From Salinicola sp. (GTDB taxonomy: Bacteria; Pseudomonadota; Gammaproteobacteria; Pseudomonadales; Halomonadaceae): a stretch of 64,000 nucleotides of DNA. Both the position numbers and the translations under genes were made by a program. The stretch spans positions 19,954 to 83,953 of the forward strand of contig NZNW01000013.1 in the NCBI GenBank assembly GCA_002695065.1. Direction: 5' to 3'. The notes under the pieces are model-generated. The model was not told where the DNA came from. It saw nothing but the letters and a program-made list of their open reading frames with translations, and searched no databases. Shown piece by piece: positions 25,420 to 33,185 of this stretch (position 1 is its first letter; each line of letters begins with the position of its first letter).

Positions 25420-26391
25420 TCAGCCGTAACGGATGCGCTGGCAGAGCGTGTCGTCGTCACGCTGGCTCAGTCGCTTGAGGGTCTCGGGCAGATCCCGGAA
25501 ATGGCTCTCCCCGCTGATCAGCACGTCCAGGCAGTCGTGATCGAGCAGCGCCAGCGCCAGGGTGAGTCGCCGCTTGTGATTCCAGCGCGGACGATGCCCG
25601 GGCGACACGCTGCCGACCTGGCTCGATCGCAGCGTCAGGCGACGGGCGTGAAACGCCTCGCCGAGCGGCAGATTGACCTCGCGGCTGCCGTACCAGCTCA
25701 TCTCGAGCACGGTGGCCTCGAACCCTGCCAGTGAAAGCGCGCTTTGCAAGCCGGCATCCGATGCGCTGGCATGCACCACCAGATCCTGTTCGGCCTCGGC
25801 GGTCTCGGGGGTGTGGAAATCCACCCCCAGCGCCTCGCCGAGAAAGCGCTTGCGCTCGTCGATATCGATCAGTTGGACGTGGGTCCCGGGCAGTCGGGCG
25901 CAGAGCCAGGCCACCAGGGCGCCGACCACGCCAGCGCCGACGACGCTGATCCGGTCGCCGATGCCTGGTGCCGCGTCCCACAAGGCGTTGAGCGCCGTTT
26001 CCATGTTGGCGCCGAGTATCGCGCGCTGCGGGGGCACGCCGGGCGGCAGCGGCACGACATCCCCGATGCCGACACGGTAGTGGGTCTGGTGAGGGTGCAG
26101 GCAGTAGACGTATCGCCCGTGCCAGTCGTGCGCTCCCTGTTCGACGACGCCGACATTGGAGTAGCCGTATTTGACCGGGCCGGGAAACTCGCCGCTTTGA
26201 AAGGGGGCCCGCATTCGCTGGTATTCGCTCGCCGGTACCTGGCCGTTGAAGACCAGGGTCTCGCTGCCCCGACTGATGGCGGAGTAACAGGTGCGGATCA
26301 TCAAGTCGCCGCTGACACTCAGCTCGGCCTGGCGAATTTCGCCGTTACCGTTGCCGAGAGACCAGAAGGCATGAGCGTAAGGCGTCGTCAT
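25420..26391 (-). CDS. Medium-chain dehydrogenase, BchC-like
   Basis: Protein of 323 residues from the ATG at 26391. The MDR fold is recognisable by SAISRGSETLVFNGQVP near residue 37, GYSNVGVVEQG where Zn-ADHs have GHE-x2-G, and the NAD-binding ISVVGAGVVGALVAW near 160. The catalytic-zinc Cys/His set and the structural-zinc four-Cys lobe are not visible, as in BchC-type dehydrogenases. It is the first gene of the minus-strand arm (ADH-PTPS-GT-MT-flippase) and shares its promoter region with the divergent CDP-alcohol phosphatidyltransferase. Probable NAD(P)-dependent oxidation or reduction of a cluster intermediate. Confidence 0.8.
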   Translation of the reverse strand: MTTPYAHAFWSLGNGNGEIRQAELSVSGDLMIRTCYSAISRGSETLVFNGQVPASEYQRMRAPFQSGEFPGPVKYGYSNVGVVEQGAHDWHGRYVYCLHPHQTHYRVGIGDVVPLPPGVPPQRAILGANMETALNALWDAAPGIGDRISVVGAGVVGALVAWLCARLPGTHVQLIDIDERKRFLGEALGVDFHTPETAEAEQDLVVHASASDAGLQSALSLAGFEATVLEMSWYGSREVNLPLGEAFHARRLTLRSSQVGSVSPGHRPRWNHKRRLTLALALLDHDCLDVLISGESHFRDLPETLKRLSQRDDDTLCQRIRYG

Positions 26392-26473
26392 TGCGATATC
26401 CGTTCCTTGATGACAGATCGGGATGGCGGTTCGTCGTCCTGCTGAGAGTATGGCAGAGTGTGACGAATTAGCA

Positions 26474-26492
26474 TTGTACAAATGGTGTACAA
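26474..26492. promoter_or_regulatory. Inverted repeat operator (7-5-7) in divergent promoter
   Basis: TTGTACA at 26474-26480 and its exact complement TGTACAA at 26486-26492 flank the spacer AATGG. It lies in the 355-bp region between the divergent dehydrogenase and CDP-alcohol phosphatidyltransferase genes, in an AT-rich patch in otherwise GC-rich DNA. The symmetry suggests a dimeric regulator. A TACAAT match to the -10 hexamer falls inside the repeat on the minus strand, as in MerR-family operators. The regulator is not identified. The rest of the 26392-26746 gap shows no other clear signal. Confidence 0.65.
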
Positions 26493-26746
26493 GAAGAGAT
26501 CTAAAAACAAGATTACTTCGAACCGATGGCGGTGCCGGCCATTCGCCGGCCCCTGACGAGCGATGGAGAGATCGGCCAATTACCGGCGTTGCTCGCCCCG
26601 CCGATCGCCGCAATGACCGGCAATTCTCGCAAATCGGTCAAACTGCATCCAAACTTGTACGGGCAGCGTATCGGTTGGAGGGCCTCGTTACGATCTGGCG
26701 TCACGGCTGGTCGAGGAGCGAGCCATCATTAGGGAGGAAGTCGCCG

Positions 26747-27508
26747 ATGCGACACTCATCGACACGTATCTCGGCAGCGGCTCTCCGCCGGGTCGGATCC
26801 CTGCGCGGCTGGGTCGATATGGCGGCGGGCCTCGCGCTGGTCGCCCTGCTGACCGAGTGGGTGCACTGGGCATTCTCGGCGCCTTCGGGCCTGCGTTTCA
26901 CGGCCGGCGGCATCTACGTGGCGATCGCCACGGCAGTGCTCTGGGCCTGGCCAGCCTCGCGGCAGGGCCTCGGCTGGGCCAACCGTGTCACGCTGCTGCG
27001 CGCAGCGCTGATCGCGATCGTTGCCGGCGTCGTGGTATATCCAGACTTCATCCAGCGCCATGCCGAGGGCATCGCGGCGCTATCGCTACTGGCGCTGGCA
27101 CTCGATGGCATCGATGGTTGGGTGGCGCGGCGAACCGGGTCGTCCAGCGCCTTCGGGGCGCGGTTCGACATGGAGCTGGATGCGTTCTTCATCGTCGTGC
27201 TGTGCATGGCGTTGATCGCCCTGGACAAGGTGGGTGCCTGGATCCTGCTCATCGGGCTGGCGCGGTATGCCTTCCTGGTAGCTGGCGTCTACTCGCCGTG
27301 GCTCAATCGCTCCCTGCCCGAGAGCTATTTTCGCAAGACGGTCTGCGTCTGGCAGGTGTCGACGCTGATGGTCTGCCTGCTTCCCTTCGTCGAACCCTCA
27401 TGGGCTACCGCTTTCACGCTCGTGGCGGCGGCGCTGCTGGTCCTCTCCTTTGGCCGGGACATCGTCTGGCTCTGGCGCCATCGACCCGTTGGCGACATCG
27501 AGCTCTGA
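26747..27508 (+). CDS. CDP-alcohol phosphatidyltransferase family protein
   Basis: Integral membrane protein of 253 residues from the ATG at 26747, with AGGGAGGAAG eight bases upstream. The CDP-OH-P motif is complete: DG-x2-AR-x8-G-x3-D-x3-D is read from DGWVARRT through GARFDMELD near residues 125-148. About six helices. It would transfer a phosphatidyl or related group from a CDP-activated donor to an alcohol. It is distinct from the housekeeping pgsA at 33421. Its divergent promoter is shared with the dehydrogenase arm, which suggests that the cluster's product is linked to a phospholipid. Confidence 0.85.
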   Translation: MRHSSTRISAAALRRVGSLRGWVDMAAGLALVALLTEWVHWAFSAPSGLRFTAGGIYVAIATAVLWAWPASRQGLGWANRVTLLRAALIAIVAGVVVYPDFIQRHAEGIAALSLLALALDGIDGWVARRTGSSSAFGARFDMELDAFFIVVLCMALIALDKVGAWILLIGLARYAFLVAGVYSPWLNRSLPESYFRKTVCVWQVSTLMVCLLPFVEPSWATAFTLVAAALLVLSFGRDIVWLWRHRPVGDIEL

Positions 27509-27566
27509 GCGGCGTCGCTGTCTCTCCCGACCCCTGTTGGGTCGATTTTCCCGCAAGGAGGCTGTC

Positions 27567-28175
27567 ATGAGATCCGCCCGGTTGAACATCCTTCCCGCTC
27601 TGGTGCTGCTGGCGCTGGCATCGTCGCCGGCAAGTGCCGAGCCGCAGCGCTTCGAGATCGATCCCGAACACTTCTCCATCGCCTTCATGGTGGATCATCT
27701 GGGCTACGAAAACCTGCTCGGACAGTTCCTGGAGGGCGAGGGTACCTTCGTCTACGACCGTGAGACGCAAACGTTGGTCTCGGCGGAGGTCACGATCCGG
27801 TCCGACAGCGTCTTCACCAACCTCGACGCTCGCGATGAACACCTGCGGGGGCGCGACTTTCTGGACGCGGACGAGCATCCGCGGATACATTTCGTTGCCA
27901 CGGATTTCGAGCCGTCGTCTCCGACGACCGGTACGCTGAATGGCGAGCTCACGCTGCTGGGCCGTACCGAGCCGGTCACGCTGGACGTCACGTTGAACCA
28001 GGATGCGGTATATCCGCTCGGGCACGGGCAGCCCACGCTGGGACTGTCCATCCGGGGCGCTCTCGATCGCAGTGACTGGGGGATGGATTACGGCGTCGAC
28101 AACGGGATGGTCGGCGACCATGTGACCCTGATCTTCGAATTGGAAGCGGTACAGCGGGAGACCCTTTCCAGATGA
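27567..28175 (+). CDS. YceI family periplasmic lipocalin-like protein
   Basis: Protein of 202 residues from the ATG at 27567 (AAGGAGG upstream). Residues 1-24 form a Sec signal peptide ending at ASA. The mature part is a YceI beta-barrel: FEIDPEHFSIAFMVDHLG, IRSDSVFTNLDARDEHLRGRDFLDADEHP, and GELTLLGRTEPVTLDVTLN. YceI proteins bind isoprenoid or other amphiphilic chains in the periplasm. It follows the CDP-alcohol phosphatidyltransferase by 58 bp on the same strand, so it may bind or carry the amphiphilic product of the cluster. Confidence 0.88.
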   Translation: MRSARLNILPALVLLALASSPASAEPQRFEIDPEHFSIAFMVDHLGYENLLGQFLEGEGTFVYDRETQTLVSAEVTIRSDSVFTNLDARDEHLRGRDFLDADEHPRIHFVATDFEPSSPTTGTLNGELTLLGRTEPVTLDVTLNQDAVYPLGHGQPTLGLSIRGALDRSDWGMDYGVDNGMVGDHVTLIFELEAVQRETLSR

Positions 28176-28235
28176 GATGGCGGCTTCACGAGCACGAGCT
28201 CTTCATTACCGACCCAACCATTGTCAAGGATCGTC

Positions 28236-29258
28236 ATGGCGCAGGAAGCCTTCACCCTCGTTGGCGAGCGAATCGAACCCGGCACCCGCCGGCAGGTCGA
28301 CGTTCCGGTGGCCAAGCTCTATACCCACGCGCCGATGCACATTCCGGTGGAGGTGGTGCACGGTCGCCAGCCTGGTCCGGTGTTGCTGGTCTGCGGCGCG
28401 ATTCACGGCGACGAGCTCAATGGCGTCGAGATCGTCCGCCGGCTGCTGAGGTTGCCGAACCTGTCGCGACTGCGCGGGACGCTGATTGCCGTGCCCGTCG
28501 TCAATGTCTTCGGCTTCGTCCAGCAGTCGCGCTACCTGCCGGACCGGCGCGATCTCAATCGCTGCTTTCCGGGGAGTGAAGGCGGGTCGCTGGGCTCTCG
28601 CATCGCCGCACTGATGCGGGAAGAGATGGTCGACCGGGCCACCCACATCATCGACTTGCACACCGGCGCCATTCACCGCACCAATCTGCCCCAGATTCGC
28701 TCCCAACTGCGCCAGAACCGCGAGACCCAGGCCATGGCCGAGGCGTTCGGCGTGCCGGTGATCCTCAACGCGGAGCTGCGCGAGGGGAGCCTGCGCGAGT
28801 ACGCGCAGAATCGTGGCGTTCCCGTGCTCACCTACGAGGCCGGCGAAGCGCTGCGCTTCGACGAGTGGGCGATCGCGCCGGGCGTGAGGGGAATTCGGCG
28901 CGTGATGCGCCTGATCGGCATGCTGCCGGCCGACAACCGCCGGCGCATGCCGCCTCCCGCCGAAGTGGCCAACGGTTCGAGCTGGGCCAGGGCGCCGATC
29001 GATGGCATTCTGCGGCCGCGTGTCAGGCTGGGGGCGCGGGTCGCCAAGCATCAGTCGCTGGGGGTGGTGGCCGATCCCTTCGGCAACGACGAGGCGCCGG
29101 TGGTCGCCAGCGCCGATGGCATCGTCATCGGCATGAGCAACCTGCCGCTGGTCAACGAGGGCGAGGCGCTGTTCCACGTCGCCCGTTATCAGGAGATCGA
29201 CGATGTCGAGAACGCGGTGGAGAGCTTCCAGTCGCGTTACGAGACGACCGGCTTCTAG
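28236..29258 (+). CDS. Succinylglutamate desuccinylase/aspartoacylase family protein
   Basis: Zinc carboxypeptidase-like (M14/AstE-AspA) deacylase of 340 residues; ATG at 28236 preceded by AAGGA. The zinc motif H-x2-E is in GAIHGDELNGVE near residues 51-62, and the third zinc His in IDLHTGAIHRTN near 147. A C-terminal barrel-like domain (about 245-330) with GILRPRVRLGARV and VASADGIVIG resembles a biotinyl-like extension found in many such proteins. Substrate is an N-acyl amino acid by family; not specified further. The stop codon shares the palindrome CTAG with the stop of dusA on the other strand. Confidence 0.87.
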   Translation: MAQEAFTLVGERIEPGTRRQVDVPVAKLYTHAPMHIPVEVVHGRQPGPVLLVCGAIHGDELNGVEIVRRLLRLPNLSRLRGTLIAVPVVNVFGFVQQSRYLPDRRDLNRCFPGSEGGSLGSRIAALMREEMVDRATHIIDLHTGAIHRTNLPQIRSQLRQNRETQAMAEAFGVPVILNAELREGSLREYAQNRGVPVLTYEAGEALRFDEWAIAPGVRGIRRVMRLIGMLPADNRRRMPPPAEVANGSSWARAPIDGILRPRVRLGARVAKHQSLGVVADPFGNDEAPVVASADGIVIGMSNLPLVNEGEALFHVARYQEIDDVENAVESFQSRYETTGF

Positions 29259-30298
29259 ACGCGCTCTCGGACCGGTCCGGCCAGCCGGCTCTCGTCGACC
29301 AGGCCGATGGCGTCATCGTAGACGCTGATACCGGCGCCCTCCTTGTGGGCGCTTTCCGAGAGGTAGCGTCGGAAACGCCTGCCCCCGGCGCAGCCCTGGA
29401 ACAGTCCCAGCAGATGCCGGGTGATGTGGTTGAGCTTGGCGCCCTCGGCCAGCCGTTCGATCACATAGGGACGAAACGCACGCGCGACGTCGTGGCGGCT
29501 AGCGGCAGGCGAGGGCTCGCCGTAAAGTGCACGATCGACATCGGCCAGCAGCCACGGGTTCTGGTAGGCCTCGCGACCGATCATCACGCTATCCACGCCA
29601 GCATCGAGATGCGTCCTGCAGGCGTCCAGCGTGGTGATACCACCGTTGATACCGATATGCAGCTCGGGATGCTGCGTCTTGAGCCGGTAGACGCGGGGAT
29701 AGTTGAGCGGCGGGACGTCGCGATTCTCCTTGGGCGAGAGCCCCTGGAGCCAGGCCTTGCGGGCATGCACGATGAAGGTCTCGCAGCCGGCGCCGGCGAC
29801 CCGATCGATGAAGCGTTCGAGATCGGCATCCTCGTCCTGGTCGTCGATACCGATGCGACATTTCACCGTGACGGGAATCGATACCGCGCGGCGCATGGCG
29901 GCGACGGCGTCGGCCACCTTGTCGGGGTGACCCATCAGGCAGGCGCCGATCAGGTTGTTCTGCACCCGATCGCTCGGGCAGCCCACGTTCAGGTTGACCT
30001 CATCGTAGCCCCACGCCTCGGCGATGGCCGCGCACTCCGCCAGTTCCCCGGGATCGCTGCCGCCCAATTGCAGTGCCAGCGGGTGTTCCATGGCGCCGTA
30101 GCCCAGAAAACGCTCCCGCGGCGAGCCATGCAGGATCGCGCCGGTGGTGACCATCTCGGTATACAGCAGTGCGCGGCGAGTCAGGCAGCGGGCGAAGGCC
30201 CGGTAGTCCCGGGTGGTCCAATCCATCATCGGGGCCACCGAAAATCGGCGGGCTCGATCTGCTGGGCTTTGTGTCGGTATATCAGTTAGTTGCGTCAT
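29255..30298 (-). CDS. dusA: tRNA-dihydrouridine(20/20a) synthase
   Basis: FMN-dependent tRNA dihydrouridine synthase, 347 residues from the ATG at 30298; an in-frame ATG at 30316 would add six residues and cannot be excluded. SVAPMMDWTTRDYR near the N-terminus, NLNVGCPSDRVQ with the catalytic Cys near residue 102, and VKCRIGID are DusA signatures (rather than DusB/C). It reduces U20/U20a in the tRNA D-loop. The 5' end of dusA is a well-documented integration site for phages and islands, and an integrase remnant lies about 120 bp upstream of its start. Confidence 0.93.
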   Translation of the reverse strand: MTQLTDIPTQSPADRARRFSVAPMMDWTTRDYRAFARCLTRRALLYTEMVTTGAILHGSPRERFLGYGAMEHPLALQLGGSDPGELAECAAIAEAWGYDEVNLNVGCPSDRVQNNLIGACLMGHPDKVADAVAAMRRAVSIPVTVKCRIGIDDQDEDADLERFIDRVAGAGCETFIVHARKAWLQGLSPKENRDVPPLNYPRVYRLKTQHPELHIGINGGITTLDACRTHLDAGVDSVMIGREAYQNPWLLADVDRALYGEPSPAASRHDVARAFRPYVIERLAEGAKLNHITRHLLGLFQGCAGGRRFRRYLSESAHKEGAGISVYDDAIGLVDESRLAGPVRERV

Positions 30299-30366
30299 GG
30301 CCTGCGGTGTAAACATACACTGGTTGATACCATCGAGTCCTGCCGATGACCCGGCTCACTGCACCG

Positions 30367-30420
30367 TGGTGTACCAGTTGGCCGGTCGAGCCTATTTCTC
30401 CTGGAAGAGGTGGTACACCA
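30367..30420. repeat. 10-bp perfect inverted repeat beside integrase remnant
   Basis: TGGTGTACCA at 30367-30376 and its exact complement TGGTACACCA at 30411-30420 enclose 34 bp. The second arm abuts the ATG of the integrase fragment and is preceded by GGAAGAGG. It may be an operator or an arm-type recombinase site; function is unassigned. Confidence 0.6.
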
Positions 30421-30521
30421 TGGCGACTTTTCGGCGGCGTGGCACGAGGTGGCGCGCCATTGTACGGAAGAAAGGGGATCCGTCACAGAGCCGTCCTCCT
30501 CGATGGCGTGCGTCGACATAG
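30420..30521 (+). pseudogene. Remnant of a tyrosine recombinase (phage integrase), N-terminus only
   Basis: The ATG at 30420 opens MATFRRRGTRWRAIVRKKGD, which is the Arm/SAM-like DNA-binding start common in phage-type integrases (MA[TS]FR+RG-RW-A-VR+KG). Similarity fades after about 25 residues and the frame stops at 30521; no catalytic Arg/His/Tyr domain is present. It lies next to the 5' end of dusA, a known att site for a family of integrases. I read it as the scar of a lost island or prophage. Confidence 0.7.
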
Positions 30522-30658
30522 GTGAATTGGGCTCAAGGCTGTAGTCAAGCGAGACGCGGTGTTCAGGGAGCGTGGGTGTCGTCGTTCATCCCGGTGCCCG
30601 CCGAATCCTCCGCGTTCGAAGGATCCCCTGAGCGGAAGTTCATCGGATCATCACGGGC

Positions 30659-30689
30659 TTGACCTCAAGTTAAGTCGAGGAATTACGCT
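30659..30689 (+). promoter_or_regulatory. SoxR-box promoter upstream of nat
   Basis: The 18-base element CCTCAAGTTAAGTCGAGG at 30663-30680 differs at two positions from the E. coli soxS SoxR box (CCTCAAGTTAACTTGAGG). It is placed between a -35 TTGACC at 30659-30664 and a -10-like TACGCT at 30684-30689, a 19-base spacer as required for MerR-family activation. The following bases AATTA also match soxS. It drives the N-acetyltransferase gene 28 bp downstream. The remaining sequence from 30522 to 30658 shows nothing I can name. Confidence 0.8.
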
Positions 30690-30716
30690 GCGCTCGTCTT
30701 CCAGAGGAGCTCCATC

Positions 30717-31589
30717 ATGTCAGCTATCGTTTCACTCTCTGACCGGCAGATGGCCTGCGTCGATCTAGCAGCCTATCTGAAGCGCATCGGGCTCTCGGGC
30801 GCCTTGCCCCCTACGCAGGAAACGCTGCGCTCCATCATTTCTCATCACATGGCCTCCATTCCATTCGAGGCCATCGATGTGCTGCTGGGGCGGGATATCT
30901 CGCTCGACCCGAAAGCCGTCGATGACAAGATGCTCCATCGCCAACGTGGAGGCTACTGTTTCGAACACACCAGCCTGCTGCAGCGTGTGTTGCAAGCCCT
31001 GGGATTCTCGGTTGAAACCCACTTGGCCCGGGTGTGGGTCGGCCACATGCCGGAAGGTCCCGCCCCGGCCGCTACGCATGCGTCCTTGAAGGTGGTGGTG
31101 GACGATGCCCTGTGGCTGGTGGACGTCGGCTTCGGCAGTTTCATGCCCAATGAGCCGCTCGCCTGGCAGCCGGATCTTCCTCAGCAACATGCCTACGGCG
31201 ATTATCGGCTGCGTAAAACGATGAGCGGCTTCATGGTCGAGTCATACCATGATCACGCTTGGCAAGCCCTGTACGAAATTCTCGATTTCCCCTGCGAACC
31301 CATCGATTACCAGGTGGCCAACCACTACGTCTCCCGCTATCCGGACTCGCACTTTCGCAGTCGGTTGATGGTGGCTGTGACCACACCGGAGGCGCGTTAC
31401 ACGTTGGCGAGCAATCGTTTGAAGATCGCACGGGTAGAGGGCGGTATCGAAGAGCACCGCCTCACGGTCGAGGAGATGATCGATACCCTGGGCGGACGGT
31501 TCGGGTTGAACGTCGAGTCCTGCTGGATCCCCGTGCTGGAGCGCATCGTTGCTTCAGCGCAAGCCCAGGAAGAAGCCGCATCCTCGTGA
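30717..31589 (+). CDS. nat: Arylamine N-acetyltransferase
   Basis: NAT-family protein of 290 residues from the ATG at 30717 (AGAGGAG upstream). The catalytic triad is intact: Cys81 in RGGYCFEH, His121 in ATHASLKV and Asp136 in WLVDVGFG. NATs move acetyl from acetyl-CoA to aromatic amines, hydrazines and related nucleophiles in the cytoplasm. The SoxR-type promoter in front suggests induction by redox-cycling aromatics. The gene lies between the integrase remnant and the tRNA-Gly/Cys/Leu block, so it may be cargo of the lost island. Confidence 0.9.
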   Translation: MSAIVSLSDRQMACVDLAAYLKRIGLSGALPPTQETLRSIISHHMASIPFEAIDVLLGRDISLDPKAVDDKMLHRQRGGYCFEHTSLLQRVLQALGFSVETHLARVWVGHMPEGPAPAATHASLKVVVDDALWLVDVGFGSFMPNEPLAWQPDLPQQHAYGDYRLRKTMSGFMVESYHDHAWQALYEILDFPCEPIDYQVANHYVSRYPDSHFRSRLMVAVTTPEARYTLASNRLKIARVEGGIEEHRLTVEEMIDTLGGRFGLNVESCWIPVLERIVASAQAQEEAASS

Positions 31590-31824
31590 GCGGGGGGAAG
31601 AGTGCCTGCGACAGGAGTCGCCTCTGAACAGGCCATGACGCCGACAGCACAAGAGGTCACCGCCGGTATATCCGGCTGTCATGGCTTCATCTATTGATCT
31701 CGACGATAGTCGCTTTCGAGGCTTTCGATTCGCATGCTAACTGTCTCGTTGCCATAATGACATCAACGGTCAAGGCCAAGAGGCCAACCGAACAAACGAA
31801 AAATATGTCATTGGAGAACGAATC

Positions 31825-32193
31825 ATGAAAACCCGTATCCTTGCCGCCATCGCACTCGCCATCGCTCTGCCCGCTGCTGCTCAGGCCAACAGCGCCCAGG
31901 CCGAAGAGGCTTTTGCCAGCCAGCAGCAGGCGCTGAACGTACAGCAGACTTCCGAATTTCAGGCGCTGCCAACTCAATACCGTATCGATCCGGTCAATGG
32001 TGGCCACAGCGATGCGGCCGATCAGGCTCTGACTTATGTCTCAGCCAGCACCATGCGCGCCACCAGCATCTCGGCTGGTGACAGCAGCCTGATTGGTGAA
32101 GGGCAGAGCGTGGCAGCTGCCCAGGCGTTGCAGAACGCTGGCCAGCCGTCCGGTCATGGCAATGTCGAAATGACTTTCGCCAGCATTGACTGA
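31825..32193 (+). CDS. Small secreted protein of unknown function
   Basis: Protein of 122 residues; ATG at 31825 with TTGGAGA upstream. Residues 1-22 are a clear Sec signal peptide (MKTR, hydrophobic Ala/Leu/Ile core, AQA cleavage). The mature part is rich in Gln, Ala and Ser, has no Cys and no motif I recognise. A CATAAT -10-like hexamer lies at 31753-31758. A strong terminator follows at 32284, so it is a single-gene transcript. It sits in the accessory zone between dusA and the tRNA block. No function assigned. Confidence 0.75.
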   Translation: MKTRILAAIALAIALPAAAQANSAQAEEAFASQQQALNVQQTSEFQALPTQYRIDPVNGGHSDAADQALTYVSASTMRATSISAGDSSLIGEGQSVAAAQALQNAGQPSGHGNVEMTFASID

Positions 32194-32283
32194 GCTGGAA
32201 GCAAGATCGCAGTTATAGAATCTTCTGCCTTGCGCCTCGAGAGTCTGGGGCGCTTTTGAGAGACCTCCAGTCGTCTCCAACTT

Positions 32284-32314
32284 CCCCGGCCACTCCCCCT
32301 GGCCGGGGTTTTTT
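32284..32314 (+). terminator. Rho-independent terminator
   Basis: CCCCGGCC at 32284-32291 pairs perfectly with GGCCGGGG at 32301-32308 across a 9-base loop and is followed by six T. It ends the small secreted-protein transcript. Confidence 0.9.
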
Positions 32315-32845
32315 ATGCGCCGCCGATCTATTGTCAATGAGTCATCGAGCTGTTTCGCGGCAGGTCCAATAGAGGGAACTGGGTTTCGATGGCCTGCGGG
32401 CGAAGGGCGAGCTACGGATCGGGACCTTGAGGCCGGTGCGACGCTTTCAGGCGTACGCCCGGGGAGTTCGGGCATCGAGCTCAAGTCATTGGGGGCGGTT
32501 GCCGATAGAAGAGGCACCAGACGGTCTGGGGCGAGGGTTCAGCGCCGGTAGCCGGGCGGATTTCGACGTCGATCGGGATCCGCTATCGCTTTGTGTCGCT
32601 TCCCTGCGACGACTTCGACCCGGTACATGTGGGGTTTCTCACCTTGTGCCACCGGGTCGCTTTTTCTCCGACACTCTATCCTGTCACGCCGACCAGAAAG
32701 CGTTCGGCAGGCTCGTTGTCGTGATAGTGGTTCCGGCAGCCCACTGTGTCGCCTGGAGTGGCGACCCGGGGCGTCGTTCTGCAAAGTCGCAGCATGGCGA
32801 GCGGAGAGGAACGGCTACCTGCCATTGATAGAGTCTCGGAGATGA
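32315..32845. other. Non-coding stretch, nothing assigned except one hairpin
   Basis: About 530 bp between the terminator and tRNA-Leu. Open frames here on both strands have no ribosome sites or recognisable products. The one clear structure is a plus-strand hairpin at 32616-32659 followed by five T (listed separately). No RNase P, tmRNA, 4.5S or 6S signatures were found by eye. Confidence 0.5.
32616..32665 (+). terminator. Plus-strand terminator-like hairpin without an obvious gene
   Basis: CGACCCGGT at 32616-32624 pairs with ACCGGGTCG at 32651-32659 around a 26-base loop, followed by CTTTTT. A transcript from the plus strand would end here, yet no protein gene precedes it after the 32284 terminator; it could end a small RNA. 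Confidence 0.5.
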
Positions 32846-32932
32846 TGGTGCCCGGAGCCGGGCTCGAACCGGCACGGTGTCGCCACCGAGGGATTTTAAG
32901 TCCCTTGCGTCTACCAATTTCGCCATCCGGGC
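32846..32932 (-). tRNA. tRNA-Leu (anticodon TAA)
   Basis: 87-nt class-II tRNA with encoded CCA. Acceptor GCCCGG pairs with CCGGGC; the anticodon loop reads ACTTAAAAT with TAA; a long variable arm and GGTTCGAGCC T-arm are present. It is the last of the Gly-Cys-Leu set, matching E. coli glyW-cysT-leuZ order. Confidence 0.95.
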
Positions 32933-33031
32933 CGGACGCATTCGGTCAGTTTTCCGGGGGGCCTGTTCGCAGGACAGGGCGCCGGTGACCAGGAGAGCGA
33001 CGAATCATGAAGACTCGACGCCGAGAAGAAG

Positions 33032-33105
33032 TGGAGGCTGGAGTCGGAATCGAACCGGCGTACACGGAGTTGCAGTCCGCTGCATAACCACTCTGCCATC
33101 CAGCC
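33032..33105 (-). tRNA. tRNA-Cys (anticodon GCA)
   Basis: 74-nt tRNA with encoded CCA; GGCTGG acceptor, anticodon stem-loop GGACTGCAACTCC and T-arm CCGGTTCGATTCCGG-type stem. Middle gene of the Gly-Cys-Leu set. Confidence 0.95.
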
Positions 33106-33185
33106 TTTCATCGATTCACTGCAGATATGTCTCCCGAACTGTCATTACCATGACAATTCGCGTCGAATCGGCAGGATCGAGATTC

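Noticed and set aside
32315..32665. RNase P RNA, tmRNA, 6S or 4.5S RNA
   Set aside because: None of the conserved core sequences of these RNAs is present.
32591..32845. Short open frames before tRNA-Leu
   Set aside because: No ribosome sites, no homology I can recognise, and they overlap a hairpin and the tRNA.
33138..33157. TGTCAT-TACC-ATGACA inverted repeat between tRNA-Cys and the tRNA-Gly copy
   Set aside because: Short and without a plausible promoter nearby; could be chance or a processing hairpin.
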